Positions 1 to 8,088 of a stretch of 9,480 bases of DNA are shown in pieces. The notes below the pieces were generated by a model, which ran no database searches, was not told the origin of the DNA, and saw only the letters and a list, made by a program, of their open reading frames with translations. The first letter of the stretch is position 1, and every line of letters starts with the position of its first letter. The stretch spans positions 1 to 9,480 of the forward strand of contig JBBDXA010000011.1 in assembly GCA_040902585.1 (NCBI GenBank). The letters run 5' to 3'. The stretch comes from JBBDXA01 sp040902585. Lineage in GTDB: Bacteria > Planctomycetota > Phycisphaerae > Phycisphaerales > Phycisphaeraceae. The position numbers were made by a program, and so were the translations under genes.

Positions 1-42
1 AGGGGACATTTCTATGTGAGTCCAAGTAGGGGACATTTCTAT
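1..42. repeat. Two 15-bp direct repeats, possible mobile-element end
   Basis: The 15-mer AGGGGACATTTCTAT occurs at 1-15 and again at 28-42, a 27-base period, and is followed by TTGACACA. Spaced GGGGACATT-type repeats of this kind are often seen at the ends of insertion sequences or near transposase genes in environmental bacterial genomes; that link is from general recollection. No transposase is visible in the window, so the element, if any, lies to the left. The repeat itself is certain; its mobile origin is inference. Confidence 0.5.
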
Positions 43-198
43 TGGGTTGACACAGACTCAAAAGTTCGTTTGCTCGTCTGTTCGCTGCGATATAAACTTG
101 AACGATTGTTCCCAGTCCCAGCAGGAGGTTCGATCCAAGGCGTTGCGGCACATACGCCGAGCGATCGCGCCCTTTGAAACAGCGAACGATTGACCGCC
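43..198 (+). promoter_or_regulatory. Leader region upstream of sucA
   Basis: This stretch has no convincing gene and presumably carries the promoter of the sucA-sucB-lpd cluster. A consensus -35-like TTGACA lies at 47-52 but has no -10 at the right distance. A -10-like TATAAA lies at 91-96 with only a poor -35 partner (TTGCTC, 70-75). The 9-mer GAACGATTG occurs at 100-108 and 184-192; the first copy is part of the small palindrome GAACGATTGTTC (100-111). A strong Shine-Dalgarno-like AGGAGGT at 123-129 has no start codon at a normal distance. No element here can be assigned with confidence. Confidence 0.3.
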
Positions 199-3078
199 AT
201 GCAGCAGGCTCAGCACGACTTGAGTGTCGATTACGTCGAATCGCTTTACGTTGACTTCCTGCGCGACCCCGCGTCGGTGTCGATGGACTGGCAGAACTAT
301 TTCCGCGCGATGCCGAATGGGCGTTATGTCGCGGCGACTTCGCCGGGAGGGAACGGGCAGGGCAAGGGGAATGGTCACGCGCCTGCCGCGGCTGCTCCCG
401 CCGCCGCGGCCCTGTCGCGCCCACCGATCACTGCCGTCCCCCTCACGGACATGCCCTCCGCTCTTTCGCGCGGCGGCCTTTCCACCGCCGACTTCGCCGC
501 CCTTCAGCATCGCGTGGATCAGCTCGTCCGCAACTACCGCGTTCGCGGCCACATGGTCGCCAAGCTCGACCCCATCGGCATGGAACGTCCCGAGGTCTTC
601 GAGCTCGATCCCATCTGCTGCGGCATCACCGATGAAGACTTCGACCGCATCATCTCCACCGACACGATCCCCGGCCCGGACACCATGAGCGTCCGCCAGG
701 TGATCCAGAAAATGCGCAACACCTATTGCCGCTCCATCGGCGTGCAGTTCATGCACATCGACTCGCTGCTGGTGCGGCAATGGCTGATCGAACGCATGGA
801 AGGCTGCGAGAATCGCATCAAACTTTCACGCGATGATCAGATGCGCATCCTCACGCGACTCACCGAGTCGGTCCTCTTTGAAGAGTTCATCCAGAAAAAA
901 TACATCGGTGCCAAGAGCTTCTCGCTCGAAGGCGGCGAGACGCTGATTCCGCTGCTGGACCTGGCCATCGAAAAGGCGGCGGAGCAGGGCGTCGCGGAAA
1001 TCGTCATGGCCATGGCCCATCGCGGTCGCCTGAATGTGCTCGCCAACATCATGGGCAAGAAGCCCGACGCCATCTTCCGCGAGTTTGAAGATAAGGTTGA
1101 GCCGGCCTATCAGGGCTTTGCCGGCGATGTGAAATATCACCTGGGTTACTCGACGGACTGGCGCGCCGCGGGCAACCGCAAGCTGCATCTTTCGCTCTGT
1201 TTTAATCCGAGTCATCTGGAGTTCATCAATCCCGTCGCGCTGGGACGCATGCGGGCGAAGATGGATCGCTGCGGCGACTTCGATCGCAAGCGAGGCCTCG
1301 TCGTCCTCATCCACGGCGACGCGGCCTTTTCCGGCGAAGGCATCAGTCAGGAAACGCTCAACCTCAGCGAGCTCTCGGGCTACAAGGTCGGCGGCGCGCT
1401 GCACATCGTCGTCAACAACCAGATCGGTTTCACCACCACGCCTGACCAGGGTCGCAGCACCGTCTACGCGACGGATGTGGCGAAGATGCTTCAGATTCCG
1501 ATCTTCCATGTGAATGGCGAAGACCCGGAGGCGGTCGCGCAGGTGATTCGTCTCGCACTGGAATTCCGCGCCCGGTTTCAGCGCGATGTGGTGGTGGATA
1601 TGTACTGTTTTCGCCGGCGTGGGCATAACGAGGGCGATGAGCCTTCGTTCACGCAGCCGAAGCTTTACCAGGCGATCGAGAAGCGGAAAAATGTCGGCGC
1701 TTCGTATCGCGAACATCTGCTGGCGCTGAACGAAGTGAAGCCTGAGGAAGCGGATGAGATTGCCGCGAAGCACACGGCGAAGCTGGAAGAAGCGCTCAAA
1801 GCTGCCCGCGGCGAAAAGCTCAAGCCCAAGCGCGAAGGTCTGGGGGCGGCGTGGCAGGGCTACGTCGGCGGGCGCGAAGCGGATGCCCCGCGCGTCGATA
1901 CCGGTGTGGATCAGGCGAAACTCACGAAGCTGCTCGATGCGGCTACGCGCGTGCCCGAAGGCTTTCACGTAAACCCGAAAGTGCAGCGCATCCTCGAGAC
2001 CCGCCGCGCCATGTCTACAGGGGAAAAGCCTCTGGACTGGGCCGGTGCCGAGTTGCTCGCTTTCGCCACGCTCGCCGTCGAAGGCCGTCGCATTCGCATG
2101 ACGGGACAGGATGTCGAGCGCGGCACGTTCAGCCATCGTCACGCCATGCTGCATGACATCGAAGACGGCGGCACGTGGATGCCTTTGAAGCACGTTGATC
2201 CGAATCAGGCTCCGGTCGACATCATCAACAGTCCGCTCTCCGAAGCCGGCGTGCTGGGTTACGAATACGGCTACAGCCTCGACTGCCCCGAAGGTCTCAT
2301 TCTCTGGGAAGCGCAGTTCGGCGACTTCTTCAACTGTGCTCAGGTTATCATCGATCAGTTCATCACCAGTGCCGAGGACAAGTGGGATCGTTTGAGCGGG
2401 ATCACCCTGTTGCTTCCGCATGGCTTTGAAGGCCAGGGGCCGGAGCATTCCAGCGCCCGCATCGAGCGCTGGCTGGTGCAGGGCGCGGAGGACAACATTC
2501 AGGTGTGCCAGCCTTCGACGCCGGCCCAGTACTACCACCTGCTGCGGAGACAGGTGCATCGCAAGCTGCGCAAGCCGTTGATCGTGTTCAATCCGAAGAG
2601 TCTGCTGCGGCATCCACTCGCGGTTTCGCCGATCAGTGAGTGCGCGACGGGCCGTTTCCAGCGCGTGCTGCACGATGAGCTTTTCAAAGGCGGCAAGAAG
2701 AAGCCCGAGCGCGTGCTGATGTGCAGCGGTCGCGTGTATTACGATCTGGTGAAACGCCGGGATGAACTGAAGCGTGACGATGTGGCGATCATCCGCATGG
2801 AGCAGCTTTATCCGCTGCCGCATGAGGATCTGAAGGAAGTGCTCGCGGATGTGGCGGATGGCACGCCGGTGTATTGGATTCAGGATGAACCGCGGAACAT
2901 GGGCGCGTGGCCGCACCTGCGTTCGAACCTGGGCTTCATACTTTTTGGCCGTCTTCCGTTCATGGGCTTCCACCGCGCCGAATCCGCCAGCCCCGCGACC
3001 GGTTCGCCCGGCCAGCACAAGGCCGAGCAGGAATTGATTCTGCGTCAGGCGTTTGAGGAAAAGGTCGGATACGAATAA
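199..3078 (+). CDS. sucA: 2-oxoglutarate dehydrogenase E1 component
   Basis: This is the thiamine-diphosphate-dependent E1 of the TCA-cycle 2-oxoglutarate dehydrogenase complex. It decarboxylates 2-oxoglutarate and transfers the succinyl group to the lipoyl arm of E2, in the cytoplasm. The protein is 959 aa, close to the usual 930-960. The N-terminal segment (YVESLYVDFLRDPASV, about 13-28) matches the E1o N-terminal domain that contacts the complex core. It is followed by a Gly/Ala/Pro-rich linker (about 45-80). Family motifs are HRGRLNVL (274-281), the ThDP/Mg segment GDAAFSGEG (373-381) with NNQIGFTTT (406-414), RRGHNEGDEP (473-482), FSHRH (644-648), GYEYGYS (687-693) and PHGFEGQGPEHSS (740-752). 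The start is ATG 199; an in-frame TTG at 190 would add three residues. A stop at 175 rules out anything longer. Neither start has a clear ribosome site. SucB and lpd follow on the same strand, completing the complex. Confidence 0.97.
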   Translation: MQQAQHDLSVDYVESLYVDFLRDPASVSMDWQNYFRAMPNGRYVAATSPGGNGQGKGNGHAPAAAAPAAAALSRPPITAVPLTDMPSALSRGGLSTADFAALQHRVDQLVRNYRVRGHMVAKLDPIGMERPEVFELDPICCGITDEDFDRIISTDTIPGPDTMSVRQVIQKMRNTYCRSIGVQFMHIDSLLVRQWLIERMEGCENRIKLSRDDQMRILTRLTESVLFEEFIQKKYIGAKSFSLEGGETLIPLLDLAIEKAAEQGVAEIVMAMAHRGRLNVLANIMGKKPDAIFREFEDKVEPAYQGFAGDVKYHLGYSTDWRAAGNRKLHLSLCFNPSHLEFINPVALGRMRAKMDRCGDFDRKRGLVVLIHGDAAFSGEGISQETLNLSELSGYKVGGALHIVVNNQIGFTTTPDQGRSTVYATDVAKMLQIPIFHVNGEDPEAVAQVIRLALEFRARFQRDVVVDMYCFRRRGHNEGDEPSFTQPKLYQAIEKRKNVGASYREHLLALNEVKPEEADEIAAKHTAKLEEALKAARGEKLKPKREGLGAAWQGYVGGREADAPRVDTGVDQAKLTKLLDAATRVPEGFHVNPKVQRILETRRAMSTGEKPLDWAGAELLAFATLAVEGRRIRMTGQDVERGTFSHRHAMLHDIEDGGTWMPLKHVDPNQAPVDIINSPLSEAGVLGYEYGYSLDCPEGLILWEAQFGDFFNCAQVIIDQFITSAEDKWDRLSGITLLLPHGFEGQGPEHSSARIERWLVQGAEDNIQVCQPSTPAQYYHLLRRQVHRKLRKPLIVFNPKSLLRHPLAVSPISECATGRFQRVLHDELFKGGKKKPERVLMCSGRVYYDLVKRRDELKRDDVAIIRMEQLYPLPHEDLKEVLADVADGTPVYWIQDEPRNMGAWPHLRSNLGFILFGRLPFMGFHRAESASPATGSPGQHKAEQELILRQAFEEKVGYE

Positions 3079-3087
3079 GTGATTAGC

Positions 3088-3108
3088 GGTAGGACCGATA
3101 GGTCCACC
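3088..3108. repeat. Small hairpin after sucA
   Basis: Ten bases after the sucA stop, GGACC (3092-3096) and GGTCC (3101-3105) pair around a GATA loop. GGT (3088-3090) and ACC (3106-3108) extend the stem across a single bulged A. No T-run follows, so it is not a standard intrinsic terminator. It may be an RNA-processing or attenuation hairpin, or another short dispersed palindrome. Confidence 0.3.
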
Positions 3109-3182
3109 CCGCGATTCGCCCGCATATTCCCTTGCGACCCGTTGCTTTCATCCCACAACTTCGTAACGTGTACTCCCCGAGT

Positions 3183-3217
3183 CTGACTCCTGACTCCTGA
3201 CTCCTGACCCCTGACTT
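3183..3217. repeat. Heptanucleotide tandem repeat (CTGACTC)n
   Basis: Five consecutive 7-base units are visible: three exact CTGACTC copies (3183-3203), then CTGACCC and CTGACTT. A partial sixth unit leads into the sucB start region, 12 bases before ATG 3230. Short tandem heptamers of this kind are known from cyanobacterial genomes (the STRR class) and occur in other environmental bacteria. Position inside the sucA-sucB gap means unit number could alter the leader of sucB. Seven-base units shift spacing but not any reading frame, because the repeat is non-coding. Confidence 0.75.
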
Positions 3218-3229
3218 CTGGAACTTTCC

Positions 3230-4483
3230 ATGTCCGTTGAACTGGTGATTCCGCAGGTTGGTGAATCCATCACCGAAGCTCTGATCGGCAAGTGGCTCAA
3301 GAAGGCCGGCGACCACGTCGAGAAGGACGAGCCGATCGTCGAACTTGAGACTGACAAGGTCACGGTCGAACTGCCTGCGCCGGTATCAGGCACGATCTCC
3401 AAACAGCTCAAGGCTGAAGGCGAGAAGGCGAACATCGGCGAAGTCATCGGCACGATGGAAGAAGGCGCCGGCTCCGGGGGGGGGGGGGGGGGGGTTTCAG
3501 CGCCCGCGTCCGCATCCGCCAAACCCGAGCGCACCCCACCCGCAAAACCCCAACAAGCCCAGCAGCGTCAAGGCGAACCGCGCATCATGCCCGCCGCCAA
3601 ACGCGAACTGGCGCAGAACAATCTCGCCGCCTCCGACGTCGAACCCACCGGCCCCGGCGGTCGCCTTCTTAAGGAAGACGTCCAGCGCCACGCCGCCGCC
3701 GCACCCCAGCCGCTCGCGGCTTCGCACTCCGCCGCTCCCTCGTCCAGCGCTGCAGCACCACCCTCCCGGGATGGTGCTCCCGCCCGCCTCGAAGAACTCA
3801 CCCCCATGACCCCCATCCGAAAGCGCACCGCTCAGCGCCTCGTGATGGCCCAGCAGACTGCGGCCCTGCTGACCACCTTCAACGAATGCGACATGTCAGC
3901 CGTCATGGCCCTGCGCACGAAGTACAAAGAAGCCTTCGAGAAAGCCCACGGTGTCAAGCTCGGCTTCATGTCCTTCTTCGTCAAAGCTGTCGTCGAAGGC
4001 TTGCGTGCCTTCCCGCGCGTCAACAGTGAAATTCGCGGCGAAGACATCGTCAGTCGCAACTATCAGGACATCGGCATCGCCGTCTCCACTGAGCGCGGCC
4101 TCCTTGTCCCCATCATCCGCAGCGCGGCCGACCTCACCTTCGCATCAATCGAAAAGACCATCGCTGACTTCGGTGCCCGCGCCAAGGCCAACAAAATCAA
4201 ACTCGATGAACTCGAGGGCGGCACCTTCACCATCACCAACGGCGGCATCTTCGGCTCGCTGCTCTCGACGCCCATCGTCAACCCCCCGCAGTCGGGTGTG
4301 CTCGGCATGCACGCCATCCAGGAACGCCCCATCGCCCACGAAGGCCAGGTCGTCATCCGCCCGATGATGTATCTCGCGCTCACGTACGATCACCGCATCG
4401 TCGATGGCCGCGAGGCGGTCAGCTTCCTCAAGCGAGTGAAGGATGTGATCGAAGACCCGTCGCGGGCGTTGCTGGAGCTTTGA
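3230..4483 (+). CDS. sucB: Dihydrolipoyllysine-residue succinyltransferase (2-OGDH E2)
   Basis: This is the core E2 subunit of the 2-oxoglutarate dehydrogenase complex. It carries the succinyl group on a lipoyl lysine and transfers it to CoA. The 417-aa length is typical. The lipoyl domain spans about 1-77, with the lipoylated lysine in ETDKV (K43). A first linker follows, with six glycines (83-88) encoded by an uninterrupted 19-G run. The E1/E3 peripheral-subunit-binding domain is about 117-153 (RIMPAAKRELAQNN through GPGGRLLKEDV). A second Ala/Ser/Pro-rich linker covers about 154-187. The catalytic domain runs from about 190, with FTITNGGIFGS (333-343) and the active-site DHRIVDG (387-393, H388 and D392). 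Its placement between sucA and lpd favours the succinyl- over the acetyltransferase. ATG 3230 has only a weak GGA upstream. The sucA-sucB gap is 151 bases, so transcription coupling is likely but translational coupling is not. Confidence 0.96.
   Translation: MSVELVIPQVGESITEALIGKWLKKAGDHVEKDEPIVELETDKVTVELPAPVSGTISKQLKAEGEKANIGEVIGTMEEGAGSGGGGGGVSAPASASAKPERTPPAKPQQAQQRQGEPRIMPAAKRELAQNNLAASDVEPTGPGGRLLKEDVQRHAAAAPQPLAASHSAAPSSSAAAPPSRDGAPARLEELTPMTPIRKRTAQRLVMAQQTAALLTTFNECDMSAVMALRTKYKEAFEKAHGVKLGFMSFFVKAVVEGLRAFPRVNSEIRGEDIVSRNYQDIGIAVSTERGLLVPIIRSAADLTFASIEKTIADFGARAKANKIKLDELEGGTFTITNGGIFGSLLSTPIVNPPQSGVLGMHAIQERPIAHEGQVVIRPMMYLALTYDHRIVDGREAVSFLKRVKDVIEDPSRALLEL
3476..3494 (+). repeat. 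19-G homopolymer inside sucB
   Basis: Nineteen consecutive G residues encode six glycines and the first base of a valine codon in the flexible linker after the E2 lipoyl domain. Frame is intact on both sides, which supports the length as written or a length differing by a multiple of three. Runs this long are prone to replication slippage and also to sequencing and assembly error, so the exact length is uncertain. Confidence 0.7.
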
Positions 4484-4487
4484 CATA

Positions 4488-4545
4488 TAGCGGCGGGCTT
4501 GCCCGCCGTCCCATCGCTAATCCACGGCGGGTAAACCCGCCGCTA
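4488..4545. repeat. Inverted pair of REP-like palindromes (BIME-like)
   Basis: Two 22-bp units fill most of the 76-base sucB-lpd gap, in opposite orientation: 4488-4509 (begins TAGCGGCGGGC) and 4524-4545 (ends ACCCGCCGCTA). After reverse-complementing the second they match at 20 of 22 positions. Each unit is itself a palindrome around GGCGGG/CCCGCC. The two mismatches are at partner positions of the palindrome (C and G in one, T and A in the other), so symmetry is kept. This architecture is that of bacterial interspersed mosaic elements built from REP sequences. In the transcript it could form two stem-loops between sucB and lpd and affect message stability or termination. Confidence 0.75.
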
Positions 4546-4559
4546 AATGAGTTGATCCA

Positions 4560-5960
<1,401 letters not shown>

Positions 5961-5968
5961 CACAGGTC

Positions 5969-5976
5969 GCTATCAT
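5969..5976 (+). promoter_or_regulatory. Possible -10 element GCTATCAT before the LOG gene
   Basis: TATCAT (5971-5976) ends six bases before ATG 5983. If used as a -10 box the transcript would be leaderless or nearly so. No good -35 is seen 15-18 bases upstream inside the end of lpd. The match to 6619-6626 is the only extra support. Confidence 0.2.
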
Positions 5977-5982
5977 TCGCCC

Positions 5983-6531
5983 ATGTCCCTTTCCCTCTGC
6001 GTCTACTGTGCCTCCGCCACCGACATCGATCACGCCTACTTCGGCGTCGCGCGACAGCTTGGCGAACTCATCGCCCAGCGCGGCGATACGCTTGTCTACG
6101 GCGGCGGCTCCGTCGGACTCATGGGCGAAGTCGCCCGCGCAGTGAAACAATCCGGCGGCAAGGTCATCGGCATCATCCCCGAAGCGCTCGTCGAATCCGA
6201 GTTCGCCTTCGCCGAGGCCGATGAACTGATCGTCACGCCCGACATGCGCGTGCGCAAGGCCGAAATGGAAAAGCGCTGCGATGCTTTCGTCACGCTGCCG
6301 GGCGGCTTCGGCACGCTCGAAGAACTCTTTGAAACCCTCACGTGCAGGCTGCTGAAATATCACGACAAGCCCATCGTCATCGTGAACTCCGGCGGGTTTT
6401 ACGATCCGCTCATCGAGTTGATGGATCACATGTACGAGCACCGTTTCGCAAGGCCGCGCTCGCGCGAGCTGTACCGCGTGGTGAGCGAAGTGAGTGCGGT
6501 TTACGCGGCGATCGCGGAACAGAAGGGCTGA
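5983..6531 (+). CDS. LOG family protein (nucleoside 5'-monophosphate phosphoribohydrolase)
   Basis: This 182-aa protein belongs to the LOG/lysine-decarboxylase-like Rossmann family. Characterised members cleave the N-glycosidic bond of cytokinin riboside 5'-monophosphates or other nucleoside monophosphates, releasing base and ribose 5-phosphate. The nucleotide-binding GGGSVGLMG lies at 40-48. The family signature PGGFGTLEE lies at 106-114 with catalytic glutamates at its end. RVRKAEM (89-95) supplies the conserved Arg-Lys pair. Length is normal to slightly short. The gene begins 22 bases after lpd on the same strand, so cotranscription is possible, but no functional link to the dehydrogenase complex is evident. 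No Shine-Dalgarno is seen before ATG 5983. The older label 'lysine decarboxylase' should not be used. The true substrate cannot be read from sequence. Confidence 0.92.
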   Translation: MSLSLCVYCASATDIDHAYFGVARQLGELIAQRGDTLVYGGGSVGLMGEVARAVKQSGGKVIGIIPEALVESEFAFAEADELIVTPDMRVRKAEMEKRCDAFVTLPGGFGTLEELFETLTCRLLKYHDKPIVIVNSGGFYDPLIELMDHMYEHRFARPRSRELYRVVSEVSAVYAAIAEQKG

Positions 6532-6548
6532 AAACGCGCACAGGGACG

Positions 6549-6612
<64 letters not shown>

Positions 6613-6618
6613 GGCGTT

Positions 6619-6626
6619 GCTATCAT
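6619..6626 (+). promoter_or_regulatory. Possible -10 element GCTATCAT
   Basis: TGCTATCAT resembles an extended -10 promoter (TGnTATAAT, with C for A) and lies 37 bases before the aminotransferase start. The same octamer GCTATCAT occurs at 5969-5976, just before the LOG gene. The -35 position falls in the assembly gap and cannot be examined. Weak evidence. Confidence 0.25.
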
Positions 6627-6662
6627 GCTTCGCTTTCCAGAAACAATCCCAAGCACAGAACC

Positions 6663-7826
6663 ATGGCGAATCTCTACAAACAACGTCTGCTCACTCCCGG
6701 TCCCACCGCTGTGCCCGAGGCTGTTCTCCTCGAAATGGCGCAGCCGATCATTCACCATCGCACCAAGCAGTTCCAGGCGATCTACAAGGAACTGGGCGAA
6801 CAGCTCCAGCGGCTCTTCAAGACCACCGGCCCGGTCATCCCAATCGCCGGTTCCGGTACGACGTGCTTCGAGTCCGCGCAGGTCTCTCTTGCGCTGCCTG
6901 GCTCCAAGGTGATCGTCGTTTCCAGCGGTAAGTTCGGCGAGCGCTGGCAGGATATTTACGATGCCTATCAGCCGTTCCTGAATATTGAGCAGATCAAGAT
7001 CAACGTGCCCTGGGGCGAAGCGGTGACTGCGGCCCAGATCGAGAAGGCGCTCAAAGAAAACCCCGGTGTCAGCGTCGTCGCGCTGGTGCATTCTGAGACG
7101 TCCACCTGCACGGCCTGCGACCTCAAGGCAATCGCCGATGTCGTGCGCAAGAGTGACGCGCTGCTGCTGGCCGATGCGATCACCGGCGTCGGTGCGATGC
7201 CGGTGGAGATGGATGCGTGGGGCATTGATGTGCTCGTCACGGGATCGCAAAAGGCATTGATGTGTCCGCCCGGTATCGGGTTTGTCGGTCTCGGCGAGCG
7301 CGCGGTGAAGCGACTGGAAACGACCAAGGCAGGCCCGTGCTACAACCTGGATCTGCGCCGCTGGCTGAAGGGCCACCTGGCGGGGAACGTGCCGTTCACG
7401 CCGCCGGTGAGTCTGATCCGCGGCCAGCGCGTGGCCCTTGCGATGATGGAGAAAGAAGGACTCGAGTCGATCTGGGCCCGCAGCGCGAAGCTCGCGGCGG
7501 CGACCCGCGCGGCTCTTACGGCAATCGGCCTGAAACTCATCAGCAAGACCCCGGCTGACTCGGTCACCGGCGCGTTCTATCCCGATGGTGTGGATGATTC
7601 GAAGTTCCGCGGCGCGGTGCGTGATAACCACGGCATCCACATCGCCGGCGGACAGGACGGTCGCGGTGCCAAGTGGAGCGGCAAGATTTTCCGCATCAGC
7701 CACATGGGCTACGTCGACGCGGCTGACACGCTCGCGGCCCTCGCGGCGGTCGAGGCGGAACTGATCACGTGTGGTCAGTCGATCAAGCCCGGCACGGCGG
7801 TCGGCGCGGCGGCGGCGCTGCTGTGA
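6663..7826 (+). CDS. Class V aminotransferase, alanine-glyoxylate/serine-pyruvate type
   Basis: This is a 387-aa PLP-dependent fold-type I enzyme of the alanine-glyoxylate/serine-pyruvate/serine-glyoxylate aminotransferase group. It likely transfers an amino group from serine, alanine or aspartate to glyoxylate or pyruvate; the exact donor cannot be read from sequence. Family features are the N-terminal TPGPTAVP (11-18), the phosphate-contacting GSGTT (63-67), HSETST in the middle, the PLP-ring aspartate in LLADAITGVG, and the Schiff-base lysine K197 in TGSQKALMCPPG. RISHMGY near the C-terminus is the conserved arginine region that binds substrate carboxylate. I chose ATG 6663 because it gives the family N-terminus directly. 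The longer frame to the left only passes through the assembly gap. No Shine-Dalgarno is visible. The upstream neighbourhood is partly unknown because of the gap. Confidence 0.93.
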   Translation: MANLYKQRLLTPGPTAVPEAVLLEMAQPIIHHRTKQFQAIYKELGEQLQRLFKTTGPVIPIAGSGTTCFESAQVSLALPGSKVIVVSSGKFGERWQDIYDAYQPFLNIEQIKINVPWGEAVTAAQIEKALKENPGVSVVALVHSETSTCTACDLKAIADVVRKSDALLLADAITGVGAMPVEMDAWGIDVLVTGSQKALMCPPGIGFVGLGERAVKRLETTKAGPCYNLDLRRWLKGHLAGNVPFTPPVSLIRGQRVALAMMEKEGLESIWARSAKLAAATRAALTAIGLKLISKTPADSVTGAFYPDGVDDSKFRGAVRDNHGIHIAGGQDGRGAKWSGKIFRISHMGYVDAADTLAALAAVEAELITCGQSIKPGTAVGAAAALL

Positions 7827-7832
7827 TCGGTG

Positions 7833-7870
7833 CGCTAAAGCCCAGGGATCGCTATCCCTGGGCTTTGGCG
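7833..7870. repeat. Long palindrome downstream of the aminotransferase
   Basis: Ten bases after the aminotransferase stop, AAAGCCCAGGGAT (7837-7849) and ATCCCTGGGCTTT (7854-7866) form a perfect 13-bp stem with a CGCT loop. Pairing continues through a T-G position to 7833/7870, for 17 bp in all. There is no T-run on either strand, so it is a poor intrinsic terminator. It looks more like another dispersed palindromic repeat that could stabilise the 3' end of the message. Confidence 0.65.
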
Positions 7871-8022
7871 GCGTGACGCGTTGTCAGGATCGATACAACG
7901 CGCACGACCGTTACATCTTCACGCGAATTGCCCGTCTTGCCGTCTTTGCGCATCAGCGTTAGCTGGTCATTCGTTTCCGTGATTTGCCCGCATTCATATT
8001 GCTTGGCCGGTATCGACTCCAT
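7852..8022 (-). CDS. Possible small hypothetical protein or gene remnant
   Basis: A 56-aa minus-strand frame starts at ATG 8022 (MESIPAKQYECGQITE) and ends in the loop of the palindrome at 7833-7870. Its composition (Lys, Glu, Asp, Thr, Asn) is unlike the Arg/His/Ala-rich shadow frames around it. The segment CGQITETNDQLTLMRKDGKT followed by REDVTVVRVV has the alternating pattern of an Sm-like small beta-barrel (G-x-I...D-x-L-x-L...DG...DV..V). I do not recognise a specific family. The frame stays open further upstream (towards GRKVHPNH), so the start is uncertain and it may be a truncated copy of a longer gene. Its last six residues come from the palindrome. The rest of the 7827-8088 gap shows nothing else. 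Confidence 0.35.
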   Translation of the reverse strand: MESIPAKQYECGQITETNDQLTLMRKDGKTGNSREDVTVVRVVSILTTRHAAKAQG

Positions 8023-8077
8023 CTGAATTCGATGGTTGGGGTGGACCTTGCGTCCGCGGCGTAGCGGGCGTGCATTC

Positions 8078-8082
8078 GGGAG
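8078..8082 (+). promoter_or_regulatory. Ribosome binding site of the Gfo/Idh/MocA gene
   Basis: GGGAG lies six bases before ATG 8089, a normal Shine-Dalgarno spacing. It is the clearest ribosome site in the window and supports this start. Confidence 0.55.
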
Positions 8083-8088
8083 ATATCG

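Noticed and set aside
123..193. Possible leader peptide: AGGAGGT (123-129), TTG start at 143, stop at 191-193
   Set aside because: The spacing from Shine-Dalgarno to start is about 13 bases, too long, and the 16-codon peptide has no attenuation-like codon run.
826..3018. 730-codon open frame on the minus strand opposite sucA
   Set aside because: Its composition is Arg/His/Ala-rich with no recognisable motifs, and it lies exactly antisense to an unmistakable sucA. Long antisense frames are expected from GC-rich codon usage.
4488..4545. CRISPR array or riboswitch in the sucB-lpd gap
   Set aside because: There are only two units in inverted orientation with a 14-base spacer and no regular direct repeat; a REP-type pair explains it.
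7833..7870. Intrinsic terminator
   Set aside because: No T-run follows the stem on either strand, so it was listed as a palindromic repeat instead.
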